Source: an uncultured Eubacteriales bacterium
GTDB taxonomy: Bacteria > Bacillota > Clostridia > Peptostreptococcales > Anaerovoracaceae
Assembly (NCBI GenBank): GCA_900318105.1
Contig: ONJG01000033.1
Location: 1 to 58,503 of the forward strand
DNA: 58,503 bases
Direction of reading: 5' to 3'
The notes under the pieces were generated by a model, which searched no databases, was not told where the DNA came from, and was given only the letters and a program-made list of their open reading frames with translations. Positions 8,720 through 18,379 of this stretch are shown piece after piece; the stretch's first letter is position 1, and the number at the start of each line of letters is the position of its first letter. A program made the translations under genes and the position numbers.

Positions 8720-9850
8720 CTATATTGAAAGCTTGGCTCTTCCGAACACGATTACGTCTCCGTCCGCCTCACCTATCTCGGCGTTGTCCTCTGTGACCAC
8801 GCCCTCGTTGATAATCGCATTTTTGATCTTGCAGTTCCTGCCTATCGTGGCATTCGGAAGGACTATTGAGTCCTCGATTACCGTTCCGTCTCCCACCACT
8901 GCGCCTGAGCCCAGTATGGAATGAGTGACCGTGCCGTATACGGTGCAGCCGTTACAGATAAGCGAGTCGCTTATATTGGCCTTGGGGCCTATGAACTGAG
9001 GCGGATAGAAGTTGGAATTTGAATATACCTTCTGATCCTTTGTGAACACGTTGATGTGCTCCATATCGTCCATGAGGTCCATCTGACTGTCGTAATAGCT
9101 CTTGACGGTACCGACGTCTCTCCAGTATCCGTTGAATCTGTACACGAAGAGTTTTTTCTTGTCGGCGAGCATCTTCGGAATTACGTCCTTGCCGAAATCG
9201 TGGCTGGACTTGGCATCCTCGTGATCGTCGAGCAGGGCTTTTCTCAGCACCTTCCACTTGAAGATGTAGATACCCATCGAAGCGAGGTTGCTGTCGGGTT
9301 TCTTTGGTTTTTCCGAGAACTTGACGATCCTGCCCTCGTCATCCGTTGACATGATGCCGAATCTGCTGGCCTCATCCCACGGAACCTCGATTACTGATAC
9401 CGTCAGGTCAGCATTTTTATCGATGTGCTCGGTAAGCATGAGATTGTAGTCCATCTTATAGATATGGTCTCCTGACAGTATGAGCACGTTCTCGGGCTCA
9501 TACATATCTATGAAGTCTATGTTGTGGTAGATCGCATCTGCCGTGCCCTCGTACCACTCACCGCCGGTTTCACCGGCGTACGGAGGCAGGATGTGAACGC
9601 CTCCGTCCTGAACAGCCATGTCCCAGGACTCGCCCGTTCCGACGTACCTGTTCAGGATGAGTGGTTTATACTGCACGAGTATACCCACCGTGTCGATGCC
9701 CGAACTCAGGCAGTTCGACAATCCGAAGTCAATGATACGGTATTTGCCGCCAAAGGAAACAGCCGGCTTGGCGATATTTGTCGTCAGCTTTCCAAGCCTG
9801 CTTCCCTGGCCTCCCGCAAGGAGCATTGCGATACATTGTTTTTTCTTCAT
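8720..9850 (-). CDS. glgC: glucose-1-phosphate adenylyltransferase, catalytic subunit
   Basis: A 376-residue ADP-glucose pyrophosphorylase. It has the intact nucleotide loop [14 protein letters not shown], the [10 protein letters not shown] motif, and the glucose-1-phosphate site around [11 protein letters not shown], followed by a C-terminal beta-helix with hexapeptide repeats. It makes ADP-glucose from ATP and glucose-1-phosphate, the committed step of glycogen synthesis. It is paired with glgD downstream and glgP upstream. An AAGGGGAGG ribosome site lies before the ATG. Confidence 0.95.
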   Translation of the reverse strand: MKKKQCIAMLLAGGQGSRLGKLTTNIAKPAVSFGGKYRIIDFGLSNCLSSGIDTVGILVQYKPLILNRYVGTGESWDMAVQDGGVHILPPYAGETGGEWYEGTADAIYHNIDFIDMYEPENVLILSGDHIYKMDYNLMLTEHIDKNADLTVSVIEVPWDEASRFGIMSTDDEGRIVKFSEKPKKPDSNLASMGIYIFKWKVLRKALLDDHEDAKSSHDFGKDVIPKMLADKKKLFVYRFNGYWRDVGTVKSYYDSQMDLMDDMEHINVFTKDQKVYSNSNFYPPQFIGPKANISDSLICNGCTVYGTVTHSILGSGAVVGDGTVIEDSIVLPNATIGRNCKIKNAIINEGVVTEDNAEIGEADGDVIVFGRAKLSI

Positions 9851-9871
9851 GTTACCAGCCTCCCCTTTTAC

Positions 9872-12286
9872 TTATTTTGTATGCCAGATATCCTCCGCAT
9901 ACTCTTTGATTGTTCTGTCGCTGCTGAAAAATGCAGAGTTCGCTATATTGGCCAGCGACATCGCATTCCATCTGTACTTGTCGCTGTAAAGTTTATCCAT
10001 ATTTTCAAATGCCTTGACGTATGAATCAAAATCTCCGAGGACGAAATACTCGTCGTTGCTTCTGAGAAGCGCATCGTGTATGCCCCAGAAATTGTAGTTG
10101 CTCTTGCTGAACGTACCGTCCACGAGCTGCTCGATCATCCTGCCCAGGCGGGCGTCATTATCTATGCACTGCTGAGCGGAGTATCCTCCGTGTCTGCAGA
10201 AATTGTCCACCTCATCGGACGAATATCCGAATATGCAGATATTGTCCATGCCTGCAAGCTGGCTGATCTCAACATTTGCTCCGTCCATGGTTCCGAGCGT
10301 GACCGCACCGTTCATCATGAACTTCATATTTCCCGTTCCGCTGGCTTCCTTTCCGGCGGTTGAAATCTGCTCGCTTACGTCAGCCGCAGGATATATGAGC
10401 TGCGCGTTTGACACGCGGAAATTCTCCATGAATATGACCTTGATCCTCTTGCTGATCACAGGATCCGAGTTGATCATATCCGCCAGGCTGTTGATGAACT
10501 TGATGACTTCCTTGGCAAACGCATACCCCTGCGCGGCTTTGCCCGCAAAGATAAAGGTGTAGTTGTTGACATCAAGGTTCGGATTATCCTTGAGCCTGTT
10601 GTAGAGGTCGAGAATCTTGAATCCGTTGAGGAGCTGCCTCTTGTATGCGTGGATTCTCTTGACCTGCACATCGAAGATGGAGTCGGGATCGACGTCTATT
10701 TCCATATTATCCCTGATGTAAGCGGCAAGTCTGAGCTTGTTCTCCCTCTTGACTGCCGCAAGCTCATCGAGGAATCCGTGGTCGTCCTTGAACGCTCCGA
10801 TTTTCTCAATCTCTCCGAAATTGCTCTGCCAGTCCTTTCCTATCCTGCTGTCGATGAGTCTCGCAAGTCCTGGATTTGACTGTATCATAAAGCGCCTGTG
10901 ACTTATGCCGTTGGTCTTGTTGTTGAACTTGTCCGGCGAGAGTTCATAGAACTCCTTGAACACGGTCTTTGTGAGTATATCGCTGTGGAGGGCGGATACT
11001 CCGTTGACCGAGTGGCTTCCGATGACGGACAGATTGGCCATTTTGACCTCGTTGTCCCAGAGTGCCGAAGTATTCCTCGAAAGCTCCTGCCAGTTGTCTG
11101 CCGTTTCAGGCAGGCTTTTCTGCCAGCGAGTATTGATCTCGTCGATTATCATGTAGATGCGCGGCAGGAGCTGCTGGAAATGAGGTATGCTCCATTTTTC
11201 GAGAGCCTCGGGCAGCACTGTATGGTTTGTAAATGAAACCGTGCCCTTAACTATTTTCCAGGCATCATCCCATTTAAGTCCTATCTCGTCGATGAAAACT
11301 CTCATCATCTCAGGGATGCACATCGTAGGATGGGTGTCATTTATATGAATCTGGATGCGCTCCGGCATCTTATCCCATTCATCGTCTCCGTATTTCGATC
11401 TGTAGTTGTTGAAGATCATGCCGACTCCGGCTGCAACGAGGAAATATTCCTGGCGGAGCCTCAGCTGTTTTCCTATTCCGTTTGTGTCATCCGGATAGAG
11501 TATGCTCGTTATGGCCTCTATCTGGCTTCGCTCTGCCATGGCATCGCTGTACCTTCCGTCGTTAAACGCTCCCATGTCTATGGAGTCGTGTACGGGCTGC
11601 GCATCCCAGAGGTGGAGTGTGTTTATGGCCTTTCCGCCGGCACCGATAATCGGAACATCGTACGGCACGGCTCTTATGGTGTCATAGTCCTTGTGCTCAT
11701 ACTCCATAACACCGTCCTTGTAAGTCCTGTCGACGGTCCCGCCGAATCTTACAAACACAGCCTCCGATGGTTTTGCTGTCTCCCAGACATAGCCGTCATC
11801 GAGCCATGCATCCGGAAGCTCTATCTGGTAGCCGCTCTCTATTCTCTGTTTAAAGAGACCGAACTTGTATCTCAGGCCCATTCCGTCGCCCCAGATACCA
11901 AGTGCTGCCATTGAATCGAGGAAGCATGCAGCAAGCCTTCCGAGTCCGCCGTTTCCGAGGCCCGGATCCGGCTCGCAGGCGAATATATCCTCGATATCCG
12001 TTCCGAAGTCCTTCATGCCCTCTGCCACAAGGTCTCTGATTCCGAGATTTATGAGGTAGTTCTCCATCAGTTTTCCTATGAGGAACTCCATGGAGAAGTA
12101 ATACACTTTTTTCTGTCCTTCGCTTCTCTTTCCCTGTTCTTCCCTGAGCTTTTTGGCCTGCTCCGTAATCAGTGCGGCCATAACAGCTGCTTTATCGTAA
12201 TTGTCGAGCTGCCCGACTTCGCGCTCGAACATCTCTTCTGATAATCTGCTGTACTTTTCTTTGAAATCTTCTTTTGTTCTGATCAT
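9872..12286 (-). CDS. glgP: glycogen/maltodextrin phosphorylase
   Basis: 804 residues, typical for GT35 phosphorylases. The pyridoxal-phosphate site EASGTGNMKFMMNGA is intact near residue 650 with its Schiff-base Lys. The N-terminal VYYFSMEFLIG and GNGGLGRLAACFLDS motifs are canonical. It releases glucose-1-phosphate from glycogen chain ends. In this position degradation and synthesis genes share one transcript, so flux is probably controlled at the enzyme level rather than by separate transcription. Its ribosome site (GGAAGGG, 13 bases upstream) is distant and weak. Confidence 0.95.
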   Translation of the reverse strand: MIRTKEDFKEKYSRLSEEMFEREVGQLDNYDKAAVMAALITEQAKKLREEQGKRSEGQKKVYYFSMEFLIGKLMENYLINLGIRDLVAEGMKDFGTDIEDIFACEPDPGLGNGGLGRLAACFLDSMAALGIWGDGMGLRYKFGLFKQRIESGYQIELPDAWLDDGYVWETAKPSEAVFVRFGGTVDRTYKDGVMEYEHKDYDTIRAVPYDVPIIGAGGKAINTLHLWDAQPVHDSIDMGAFNDGRYSDAMAERSQIEAITSILYPDDTNGIGKQLRLRQEYFLVAAGVGMIFNNYRSKYGDDEWDKMPERIQIHINDTHPTMCIPEMMRVFIDEIGLKWDDAWKIVKGTVSFTNHTVLPEALEKWSIPHFQQLLPRIYMIIDEINTRWQKSLPETADNWQELSRNTSALWDNEVKMANLSVIGSHSVNGVSALHSDILTKTVFKEFYELSPDKFNNKTNGISHRRFMIQSNPGLARLIDSRIGKDWQSNFGEIEKIGAFKDDHGFLDELAAVKRENKLRLAAYIRDNMEIDVDPDSIFDVQVKRIHAYKRQLLNGFKILDLYNRLKDNPNLDVNNYTFIFAGKAAQGYAFAKEVIKFINSLADMINSDPVISKRIKVIFMENFRVSNAQLIYPAADVSEQISTAGKEASGTGNMKFMMNGAVTLGTMDGANVEISQLAGMDNICIFGYSSDEVDNFCRHGGYSAQQCIDNDARLGRMIEQLVDGTFSKSNYNFWGIHDALLRSNDEYFVLGDFDSYVKAFENMDKLYSDKYRWNAMSLANIANSAFFSSDRTIKEYAEDIWHTK

Positions 12287-12329
12287 TATCTCTGTATAAA
12301 CCCTTCCGTTTTATTTTGTATATATCGCT

Positions 12330-13064
12330 TCAATAGCGGTCTATATCTATATCTATGCTGCGTGCCTTGGGATAAAAACCTTCTCTGTAGTCTGCTGCGG
12401 ACATCTTGTTGATGGTCCTGATGACGACGAAGTACATTATCACAACCAGCACGAGCAAAGGCAGCGTTCCAGCTTCGCCCATAAATGCCATCGTGTCATA
12501 TACTCCGTGGAGCAGCATCGGCACCAGCAGTGCGAGAAGCGTAAACCGTGCAGGTGACTGTCCCAGAATGGCAGCTTTCTTCGAATATGCGTAGAACACT
12601 CCCATGAACACTCCGCAGGATGCGTGAAGAGGCACAGCCGTAAATGCCCTTACGATTCCGGTCTGAAAACCGTACTGCGCCACGTATGATACGTTTTCGA
12701 AAATCGCAAAGCCAACTGCTGCGGCAACACCATACACGATGCCGTCAAACCTGTAGTTAAAACCCTGGTACCTCCAGGTAAAGAGCCTCATGGCTAAGTA
12801 TTTTACTATTTCCTCGCAAAATGCCGCCACGGCAAACGACGTCAGCAGTGCATACTGTATTGTGCCCTGTGGATACTTCGGCAGGAACTGCATCTCTATG
12901 CCCTCTGCAAATCCTGCGACCAGGCATGATGCCGCACCTGCGATAATCGTCCTGATCACAAGTCCGATAGGCTCTTTTTCGACTTTGTCCTTTTTATATA
13001 CGTATGCAAAAATCAGTAATCCCGGTATGACTGCAATGGCAGTAAGGTCACTGTTTATATACAT
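12330..13064 (-). CDS. PrsW-type intramembrane metalloprotease
   Basis: A 244-residue protein with about seven membrane segments. The PrsW hallmarks are present: CEEIVKYLAMR (Glu-Glu), the HASCGVFMG segment with His, and LLHGVYD with a second His. PrsW-family proteases start site-1 cleavage of anti-sigma factors (known for RsiW in Bacillus subtilis); the target here is unknown and no anti-sigma gene is next to it. It is embedded between glgP and fbp in the same direction, 12 bases from fbp, with an AGGGGAGG ribosome site. That location in a carbon-storage gene train is unusual. Confidence 0.85.
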   Translation of the reverse strand: MYINSDLTAIAVIPGLLIFAYVYKKDKVEKEPIGLVIRTIIAGAASCLVAGFAEGIEMQFLPKYPQGTIQYALLTSFAVAAFCEEIVKYLAMRLFTWRYQGFNYRFDGIVYGVAAAVGFAIFENVSYVAQYGFQTGIVRAFTAVPLHASCGVFMGVFYAYSKKAAILGQSPARFTLLALLVPMLLHGVYDTMAFMGEAGTLPLLVLVVIMYFVVIRTINKMSAADYREGFYPKARSIDIDIDRY

Positions 13065-13076
13065 AAGTCCTCCCCT

Positions 13077-15026
13077 TTAATAAATCTCCTTGATATCTCC
13101 GTTTTTAAATGCATCGTACAGATCCTCGAGATTTGCAATCTGTTCGCGGAGCTCCTCTCCGTTATCCGTCTCCCTGATGAGCAACCTCTCGGGAACCGTG
13201 TCCACCAGGTGCATTGTAGGCCTGTGGAAGGTCTGAGTTCCGTCCTCCCTAAGCGGCTCATAATGCTGGTGCTCTGCCAGATACATGTGTTTTGATGTCA
13301 TTATGGCAGTGTATCCCGCGATGCCCGTGGTCTTCTGATAGGCCTTGGATATTCCGCCGTCTATGATGAACAGTTTTCCTCCCGCTTTGATGGGCGTCTG
13401 ACCGTCCTTGATCTTGACAGGCACATGGCCGTTCAGTATCTTTCCGATCTTTGGATTCAGGCCGAAGTCCTCGAGTATCTTATCTGCCGTCTCTTCCTTT
13501 TCGATGAGGCTGTAATACGGCACTTTGACTTCTTTATGTGTGGCCTTGTCCTCGATGAAGTACCTTTCAAATGTCGTCATCTTGTCCTTGCCGAAGAGCG
13601 GTGAGTTTTCGGACAGCCAGAGATACCACATTATGGATGCTGCCTCTGCCCGCTCCTTGTCGGTCTCGGGATTAAACCTCGCTTCTCTGATTCTCTCATC
13701 GAGCATACGGATATATGACGCCCCCTTGTATTTATGACCGCAGAACTCCACGGTCTTGAGCTCTCCGTCCTCGTCGAACGGAATGCATCCGTGATAGAAA
13801 AGGTTTCCGTTCAGGACCTTGTAGAGCGCGCCGTGCGAGTACAGGTAGTCCATGTGCCTCTGCAGCTTGCTGGCATTTACGATCGAGGATTCGAGAGCAA
13901 CCATGACCTCTTCCTCCTCCGGTGTCAGCCTGTATGGGTCCTTGGGATCCACGGTCGGCAGATTCATATCCCTCATCGGATACTCAACGCCCTCGATTCT
14001 GACCGTGCCTTTTTTGAAATCTATGGCCTCGAGGAGATTCCTTTTCTCCAGATGATATTCCGGATGCTCCTTTATGGCCTGGCCTTCCACCTTGAACTGT
14101 ATGACCGAGATCATCTTGTGCATCTTGGCAGCAAGTTCGGGCGGAATGGGATCGTATTTATTTACTTCGAGCACGTTCGGCTTGAAATACTCGCAGGGAT
14201 CGTCCGCATAGATATGCTCCGCGAGCGTGGCCAGAGGTCTCAGGTTGATACCATAGCCGACCTCGAGCATGTCGAAGTTGTTGTATCTTACGTTTATCCT
14301 GATGATGGTTGCGATGCACGGCCGGTTGCCGCATGCAGCACCCATCCAGAGCACATCGTGGTTGCCCCACTGTATGTCTATGCCCTGATTCTCCATCAGA
14401 TAGTCCATAATCTCCGGAGAACCCGCTCCTCTGTCGAAAATATCTCCTATGATGTGGAGCCTGTCGACGGTCAGGTTGCTTATGACCTCCGTCAGCTGGA
14501 GTATGAAGAGCCTTCCTGATTCGTATTCTATGATTGAGTCGATGATCTCATCGTAGTACTTGTGCCTGTCGGGGTTGTTATCGGCAAACAGGAGCTCATC
14601 CATTATATAAGCCGAGTCCTTTGGCAGGCGTTTCTTGACCTTCGACCTCGTATATTTGTTGGATACGAGCCGGCAAACCATCAAAAGCCTTCTGATCGCG
14701 ACCTTTGACCACGCATCGAAATCCGCCTCGCTCTTCTCTCTCCTGGCCATTTCGGCTTCCGGATTATAAATCAGAGAAGCGAGATCGTCCCTCTCGCTTT
14801 CAGTAAGAAGATCACCGAAGATCTCGTCTATTCTCATGCGAATCATCCCCGAGCCGCTTCTTACAAAATGGCGGAATGCCTCATACTCTCCGTGAATATC
14901 GCTCAGAAAGAATTCAGTCGCCTTTGGAAGAGCCAGTATGGCTCTGAGGTTTATGATTTCAGACCTGGCTGCTCTTCTGTTGGGATATTTCTCTGCTAGG
15001 AGATTAAGAAATTGGCTGTCAGACAT
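13077..15026 (-). CDS. fbp: fructose-1,6-bisphosphatase, class III
   Basis: 649 residues, as expected for the Firmicutes class III enzyme, which belongs to the calcineurin-like phosphoesterases. The metal ligands are visible in S42-DIHGE, IIGDIFDRGAGSPE and QWGNHDVLWMGAA. The enzyme hydrolyses fructose-1,6-bisphosphate in gluconeogenesis, which supplies glucose-6-phosphate for the glycogen genes downstream and for amino sugars. It is co-directional with murA upstream (19-base gap). Its ribosome site is GGAGG, 7 bases before the ATG. Confidence 0.95.
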   Translation of the reverse strand: MSDSQFLNLLAEKYPNRRAARSEIINLRAILALPKATEFFLSDIHGEYEAFRHFVRSGSGMIRMRIDEIFGDLLTESERDDLASLIYNPEAEMARREKSEADFDAWSKVAIRRLLMVCRLVSNKYTRSKVKKRLPKDSAYIMDELLFADNNPDRHKYYDEIIDSIIEYESGRLFILQLTEVISNLTVDRLHIIGDIFDRGAGSPEIMDYLMENQGIDIQWGNHDVLWMGAACGNRPCIATIIRINVRYNNFDMLEVGYGINLRPLATLAEHIYADDPCEYFKPNVLEVNKYDPIPPELAAKMHKMISVIQFKVEGQAIKEHPEYHLEKRNLLEAIDFKKGTVRIEGVEYPMRDMNLPTVDPKDPYRLTPEEEEVMVALESSIVNASKLQRHMDYLYSHGALYKVLNGNLFYHGCIPFDEDGELKTVEFCGHKYKGASYIRMLDERIREARFNPETDKERAEAASIMWYLWLSENSPLFGKDKMTTFERYFIEDKATHKEVKVPYYSLIEKEETADKILEDFGLNPKIGKILNGHVPVKIKDGQTPIKAGGKLFIIDGGISKAYQKTTGIAGYTAIMTSKHMYLAEHQHYEPLREDGTQTFHRPTMHLVDTVPERLLIRETDNGEELREQIANLEDLYDAFKNGDIKEIY

Positions 15027-15045
15027 ATCTGCCTCCGATCACTGA

Positions 15046-16320
15046 CTAATTGTCCCCGGTGCGCATTATATCCGCACCGAGAGACTTGAGTTTTCCGACG
15101 AAGTCCTCATATCCCCTTTCGATATGGAATATCTCACTTATCTCCGTGGTGCCGCTGGCCACAAGACCTGCTATTACCATGGCGGCTCCGGCCCTTAGGT
15201 CCGTTGCTCTTACCTTGGCCCCGTGCAGTTTCTTTCCTCCGGGCACCCTGGCTTCTCTGTTTTCCGTGATTATATCCGCACCCATGCGGTTCAGCTCGAC
15301 CACATGCATAAACCTGTTTTCAAATACCGTCTCCCTGACCACACTGCTGCCCTTTACGGTTGTAAGAAAGGCCATGAACGGTGACTGTATGTCCGTGGGA
15401 AGTCCCGGATACGGAAGTGTCTTGATGTCGGTGGCCACGAGATCTCTGTTTCTTGCATCGACATAAATGCCCTCCGGCCTTACGTCTATGTCGACATTGC
15501 ATTCCCTGAGTTTTGCAATTATAGGTCTTACGTGACCCGGAATCGCATTTTTAACGAGGATGTCGCCCCTGGTGATTGCAGCAGCGAGGAGGAATGTTCC
15601 TGCCTCGATTCTGTCGGGGATAGCCTCGTGAACGCAGCCTGACAGGCTCTCGACGCCTTCGATGCGGATCATGTCCGTACCAGCGCTCTTGATCTTTGCT
15701 CCCATTTTGTTCAGCTGGTTTGCAAGGTCGATAATCTCAGGTTCCTTTGCGGCATTTTCTATTATGGTCGTGCCCTTTGCAAGGGTCGCCGCCATCAGGA
15801 TATTCTCTGTGGCGCCCACGCTCGGGAAGTCAAGGTAGATGGCATCTCCCACCAGTCCCTCGGGTCCGAGTTCGACAGTTACCATTTCGTTTTCAATGTC
15901 CTCCGTCACCTTGGCTCCGAGTGCTCTGAACCCTTTTAGGTGAAGATCTATCGGTCTTTTGCCGATGGTGCAGCCGCCCGGAAGAGGCATGATAACCTTT
16001 CCGTGCCTTGCGAGCAGAGGTCCCATTGTAAATATGGATGCTCTCATCTCCTGAACGAGGTCCTTATCCCCCTCGCAGGATTTAATCTCCGGTGTCCGAA
16101 TCCTGATTACTCCGGATTCCTTGTCATCGATATCGGCACCGTACTTTTCGAGTATTCTTTTCATAACAGAAACATCTGCGAGATTGGGGACATCCTCAAT
16201 CACGCAGAGTTTATCGGTAAGAATCGTAGCAGCCAAAAGCGGAAGCACTGAATTCTTGGCTCCGCTTATCTTGACCTCTCCGTGGAGAGGGCCGCTGTTA
16301 TTGACAAGTATTTTTGCCAT
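15046..16320 (-). CDS. murA: UDP-N-acetylglucosamine 1-carboxyvinyltransferase
   Basis: 424 residues with the EPSP-synthase-like inside-out alpha/beta fold. The active-site Cys117 lies in GGCTIGKRPIDLHLKG, so the protein should be fosfomycin sensitive. Lys22-Asn23 (KNSVLP) for substrate binding is present. It catalyses the first committed step of peptidoglycan synthesis, moving enolpyruvate from PEP to UDP-GlcNAc. It lies first after two small membrane proteins and directly before fbp, linking wall synthesis with carbon storage in one transcript. A GGAGA ribosome site precedes it. Confidence 0.95.
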   Translation of the reverse strand: MAKILVNNSGPLHGEVKISGAKNSVLPLLAATILTDKLCVIEDVPNLADVSVMKRILEKYGADIDDKESGVIRIRTPEIKSCEGDKDLVQEMRASIFTMGPLLARHGKVIMPLPGGCTIGKRPIDLHLKGFRALGAKVTEDIENEMVTVELGPEGLVGDAIYLDFPSVGATENILMAATLAKGTTIIENAAKEPEIIDLANQLNKMGAKIKSAGTDMIRIEGVESLSGCVHEAIPDRIEAGTFLLAAAITRGDILVKNAIPGHVRPIIAKLRECNVDIDVRPEGIYVDARNRDLVATDIKTLPYPGLPTDIQSPFMAFLTTVKGSSVVRETVFENRFMHVVELNRMGADIITENREARVPGGKKLHGAKVRATDLRAGAAMVIAGLVASGTTEISEIFHIERGYEDFVGKLKSLGADIMRTGDN

Positions 16321-16345
16321 TTATAATCTCCTGTAACTTATATTT

Positions 16346-16996
16346 TTATGCCGTCCCGACCCTTTTCTGTGCCCTGCGAATCTTCTTTGCGAGCTTGCGC
16401 TCATATTTCAGGGCCCTAAGATCGCTCCTGGCAGCCTTCTTTGCAAGCTGCTTGTTCTGGCGGGCCGCCGCTGCCTGAGCGCGGCCTTCCATCCTGGCGC
16501 TGATCCTGGCTGCAGCAATCTCTGCCTCAGCCGCTTTTCTCTCAAGAGCCATGGATTCCTTCATGGCTTTTTTCTCTATCTTGGATTGCTTTCTCATCTG
16601 CTTGATGGCTTCCCTGGATTTCTTGATTTCTTTCTTTGCCATCCTGGTGCTTCTGCCGCCTGCTATCGCAGCGAGAATTCCGCTCTTGATTGCGAGGCCT
16701 TTGCCGACAGCTCCTATAGAGTTGATTGCAGTAAGTCCTGCCGCAACTGCTCCGAGCGCTTTAAGTGCGGGATGCGCGTCAGCTGCGATGCTGCTTATGG
16801 CGTTTGAAATTCCATCGCTTATTTCGTCTGCTCTTCCTTTTACGTCTTCGACTGCCTTGTTGCTGCTTTCAACGAGAGCCTTGCTCTTTTTGATAAGAGG
16901 TATAGCGTGCTTGACCAGTATGCCCATTTCAACTAAGAATGCAACAAGCACGGCTATAAGGCAGAATACGAGAATCTGGTTAATCGTTAATGTCAT
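16346..16996 (-). CDS. hypothetical membrane-anchored coiled-coil protein, basic C-terminus
   Basis: 216 residues. One N-terminal membrane helix (residues about 7-28, ILVFCLIAVLVAFLVEMGIL) is followed by a helical stretch like DUF948 proteins (KSKALVESSNKAVEDVKGRADEI). A small Gly/Ala-rich hydrophobic patch around residues 80-115 comes next, and then about 95 residues dominated by Lys, Arg, Ala and Glu that should form a long coiled coil. The C-terminus is strongly basic and could bind nucleic acid or ribosomes. I do not recognise a named family. It is paired with the 91-residue protein upstream and precedes murA, with a good AAGGAGAG site. A wall- or division-related role is only suggested by location. 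Confidence 0.7.
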   Translation of the reverse strand: MTLTINQILVFCLIAVLVAFLVEMGILVKHAIPLIKKSKALVESSNKAVEDVKGRADEISDGISNAISSIAADAHPALKALGAVAAGLTAINSIGAVGKGLAIKSGILAAIAGGRSTRMAKKEIKKSREAIKQMRKQSKIEKKAMKESMALERKAAEAEIAAARISARMEGRAQAAAARQNKQLAKKAARSDLRALKYERKLAKKIRRAQKRVGTA

Positions 16997-17018
16997 GATC
17001 TTCTCTCCTTATTCCATG

Positions 17019-17294
17019 CTATTTGACTATTTTATTTAACAGATTCTGGGCGACCTGAACGCCGAGCTCTGCTGTGCCGCTTACCTTGGCAGCACTTTCT
17101 CTTGCTGCAGCACCCACCTCATCGACTTTTGCCTTTGCACTGCTTGCAGCAGCCGTGCCGCCGTCGAGAATCGCATTTGCCTTCTTAATCGTGTCGGTCA
17201 CATTTGAAACCATCACAATCAGGAAAACCACCAGTACGATAAGCGCTATGAGGAGCACTCCTATAAGAACGCCTTTTATGCTTACTGTAATCAT
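17019..17294 (-). CDS. small single-pass membrane protein (DUF948/YtxH-like)
   Basis: 91 residues. A hydrophobic helix (residues about 7-30, GVLIGVLLIALIVLVVFLIVMV) is followed by an Ala/Lys/Glu amphipathic helix (DTIKKANAILDGGTAAASSAKAKVDEVG), as in general stress proteins of the DUF948/YtxH kind. It is the first gene after the promoter at 17357-17385 and has an AAGGAGAG ribosome site. The partner downstream has the same architecture (a membrane helix, then an Ala/Lys coiled coil), so the two may interact. Function is unknown. Confidence 0.7.
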   Translation of the reverse strand: MITVSIKGVLIGVLLIALIVLVVFLIVMVSNVTDTIKKANAILDGGTAAASSAKAKVDEVGAAARESAAKVSGTAELGVQVAQNLLNKIVK

Positions 17295-17321
17295 AAAAAT
17301 CTCTCCTTTTTGTTACTTTTT

Positions 17322-17341
17322 CCATGCCGCCGGGGGCATGG
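17322..17341 (-). promoter_or_regulatory. 5' UTR hairpin before the 91-residue membrane protein
   Basis: CCATGCC and GGCATGG flank a 6-base C/G loop, giving a stable 7-bp hairpin between the promoter and the ribosome site. It is not followed by a T-run, so it is more likely an mRNA stabiliser or protein-binding site than a terminator. Confidence 0.45.
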
Positions 17342-17356
17342 TTTGATGTTGCTTCA

Positions 17357-17385
17357 ATTATATAGGCAAGTGCCCTGCTGTTCAA
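17357..17385 (-). promoter_or_regulatory. promoter of the membrane protein-murA-fbp-prsW-glycogen gene train
   Basis: Minus-strand TTGAAC (17380-17385), 17-base spacer, TATAAT (17357-17362). It is the only strong promoter I can see upstream of the co-directional run that continues to about 1.8 kb; further internal promoters are likely for such a long unit. Confidence 0.75.
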
Positions 17386-17395
17386 GGAAAGAGGC

Positions 17396-18355
17396 TTAAA
17401 ACTCTTTCATCAGTTGCTCAAGTTCGCGGGCTTCATCTTCGGCGATATTGTCGGGTATGTCGTCGGTTTCTTCAGGCTCGTCAATGTCCTGCGGTTCCTC
17501 CACCTGACCGGGCTTGTCTTTTTTGCCCTTTCTTCTGATTTCATCCCTGGTATATGACTTAATCTCCTGAGCGAAGATTTCCTCTCCCGTCTCGGGATCG
17601 GTTTCGATTGCGCGGGTGTTAATCTTTCCCGCAAAGTAGTCCACCTTTATGACCTTGGCCACTCCGTCCGGTGTCTCAACACGCTCGTTATCCTTTGGCA
17701 TGCCCTTTCTGAGTTCCTTATATGTCTTATCCTCGAAGTTCAGGCAGCACATGAGCCTGCCGCAGCTTCCGGATATTTTAGCCGGATTGAGAGAGAGGTT
17801 CTGCTGCTTGGCCATCTTGATTGAAACGGGGTGGAAGTCGTTCAGCCACTTGCTGCAGCAAAGCGGTCTGCCGCATATTCCTATGCCTCCGAGCATCCTC
17901 GCCTCATCCCTGACTCCGATCTGCCTGAGCTCTATTCTGGTCTTGAAGTGGCCTGCCAGGTCCTTGGCCAGCTCTCTGAAATCCACTCTGCCGTCTGCCG
18001 AGAAGTAAAATACTATCTTTGCTCCGTCTATCATGAACTCAGCATCTATGAGCTTCATGTCGAGTCCGTGCTTTTCGATTTTCTCGGCGCAGACTTTCAT
18101 TGCATCGTCCCTCTTTTCGAGGTTCCTGTGATATCTTTCGAGATCCTGGTCTGTCGCCTTTCTTTCTATCGGCTTGAGCTCTGCCACCAGTTCCGACTCG
18201 TCTATGTCCTTGTTTGCGATGAGTATGTGACCGAGCTCCATTCCCCTTGCGGTTTCGACTATCACCATGTCTCCCAGTTCATACTGTTCGCCCTTGGGGT
18301 CGAAGTAATATGTCTTGCCGGCTTTCATAAAACCGACGCCTACGATTTCTACCAT
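17396..18355 (-). CDS. ricT: PSP1 domain protein, RicT (YaaT) homologue
   Basis: 319 residues. The PSP1 domain spans about residues 50-250, with the two cysteine clusters GICGRPLCCSKWL and GSCGRLMCCLNF. In the RicA/F/T complex of Bacillus such cysteines hold 4Fe-4S clusters. The complex stimulates mRNA processing by RNase Y and affects competence, biofilm formation and sporulation. The C-terminus is a long acidic Glu/Asp tail (residues 270-319). It follows holB, the conserved Firmicutes order tmk-holB-ricT. The ribosome site (AGGAG) is 13 bases from the ATG, rather far. Confidence 0.88.
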   Translation of the reverse strand: MVEIVGVGFMKAGKTYYFDPKGEQYELGDMVIVETARGMELGHILIANKDIDESELVAELKPIERKATDQDLERYHRNLEKRDDAMKVCAEKIEKHGLDMKLIDAEFMIDGAKIVFYFSADGRVDFRELAKDLAGHFKTRIELRQIGVRDEARMLGGIGICGRPLCCSKWLNDFHPVSIKMAKQQNLSLNPAKISGSCGRLMCCLNFEDKTYKELRKGMPKDNERVETPDGVAKVIKVDYFAGKINTRAIETDPETGEEIFAQEIKSYTRDEIRRKGKKDKPGQVEEPQDIDEPEETDDIPDNIAEDEARELEQLMKEF

Positions 18356-18379
18356 ATGTCTCTGTCTCCTGTCTGTATT

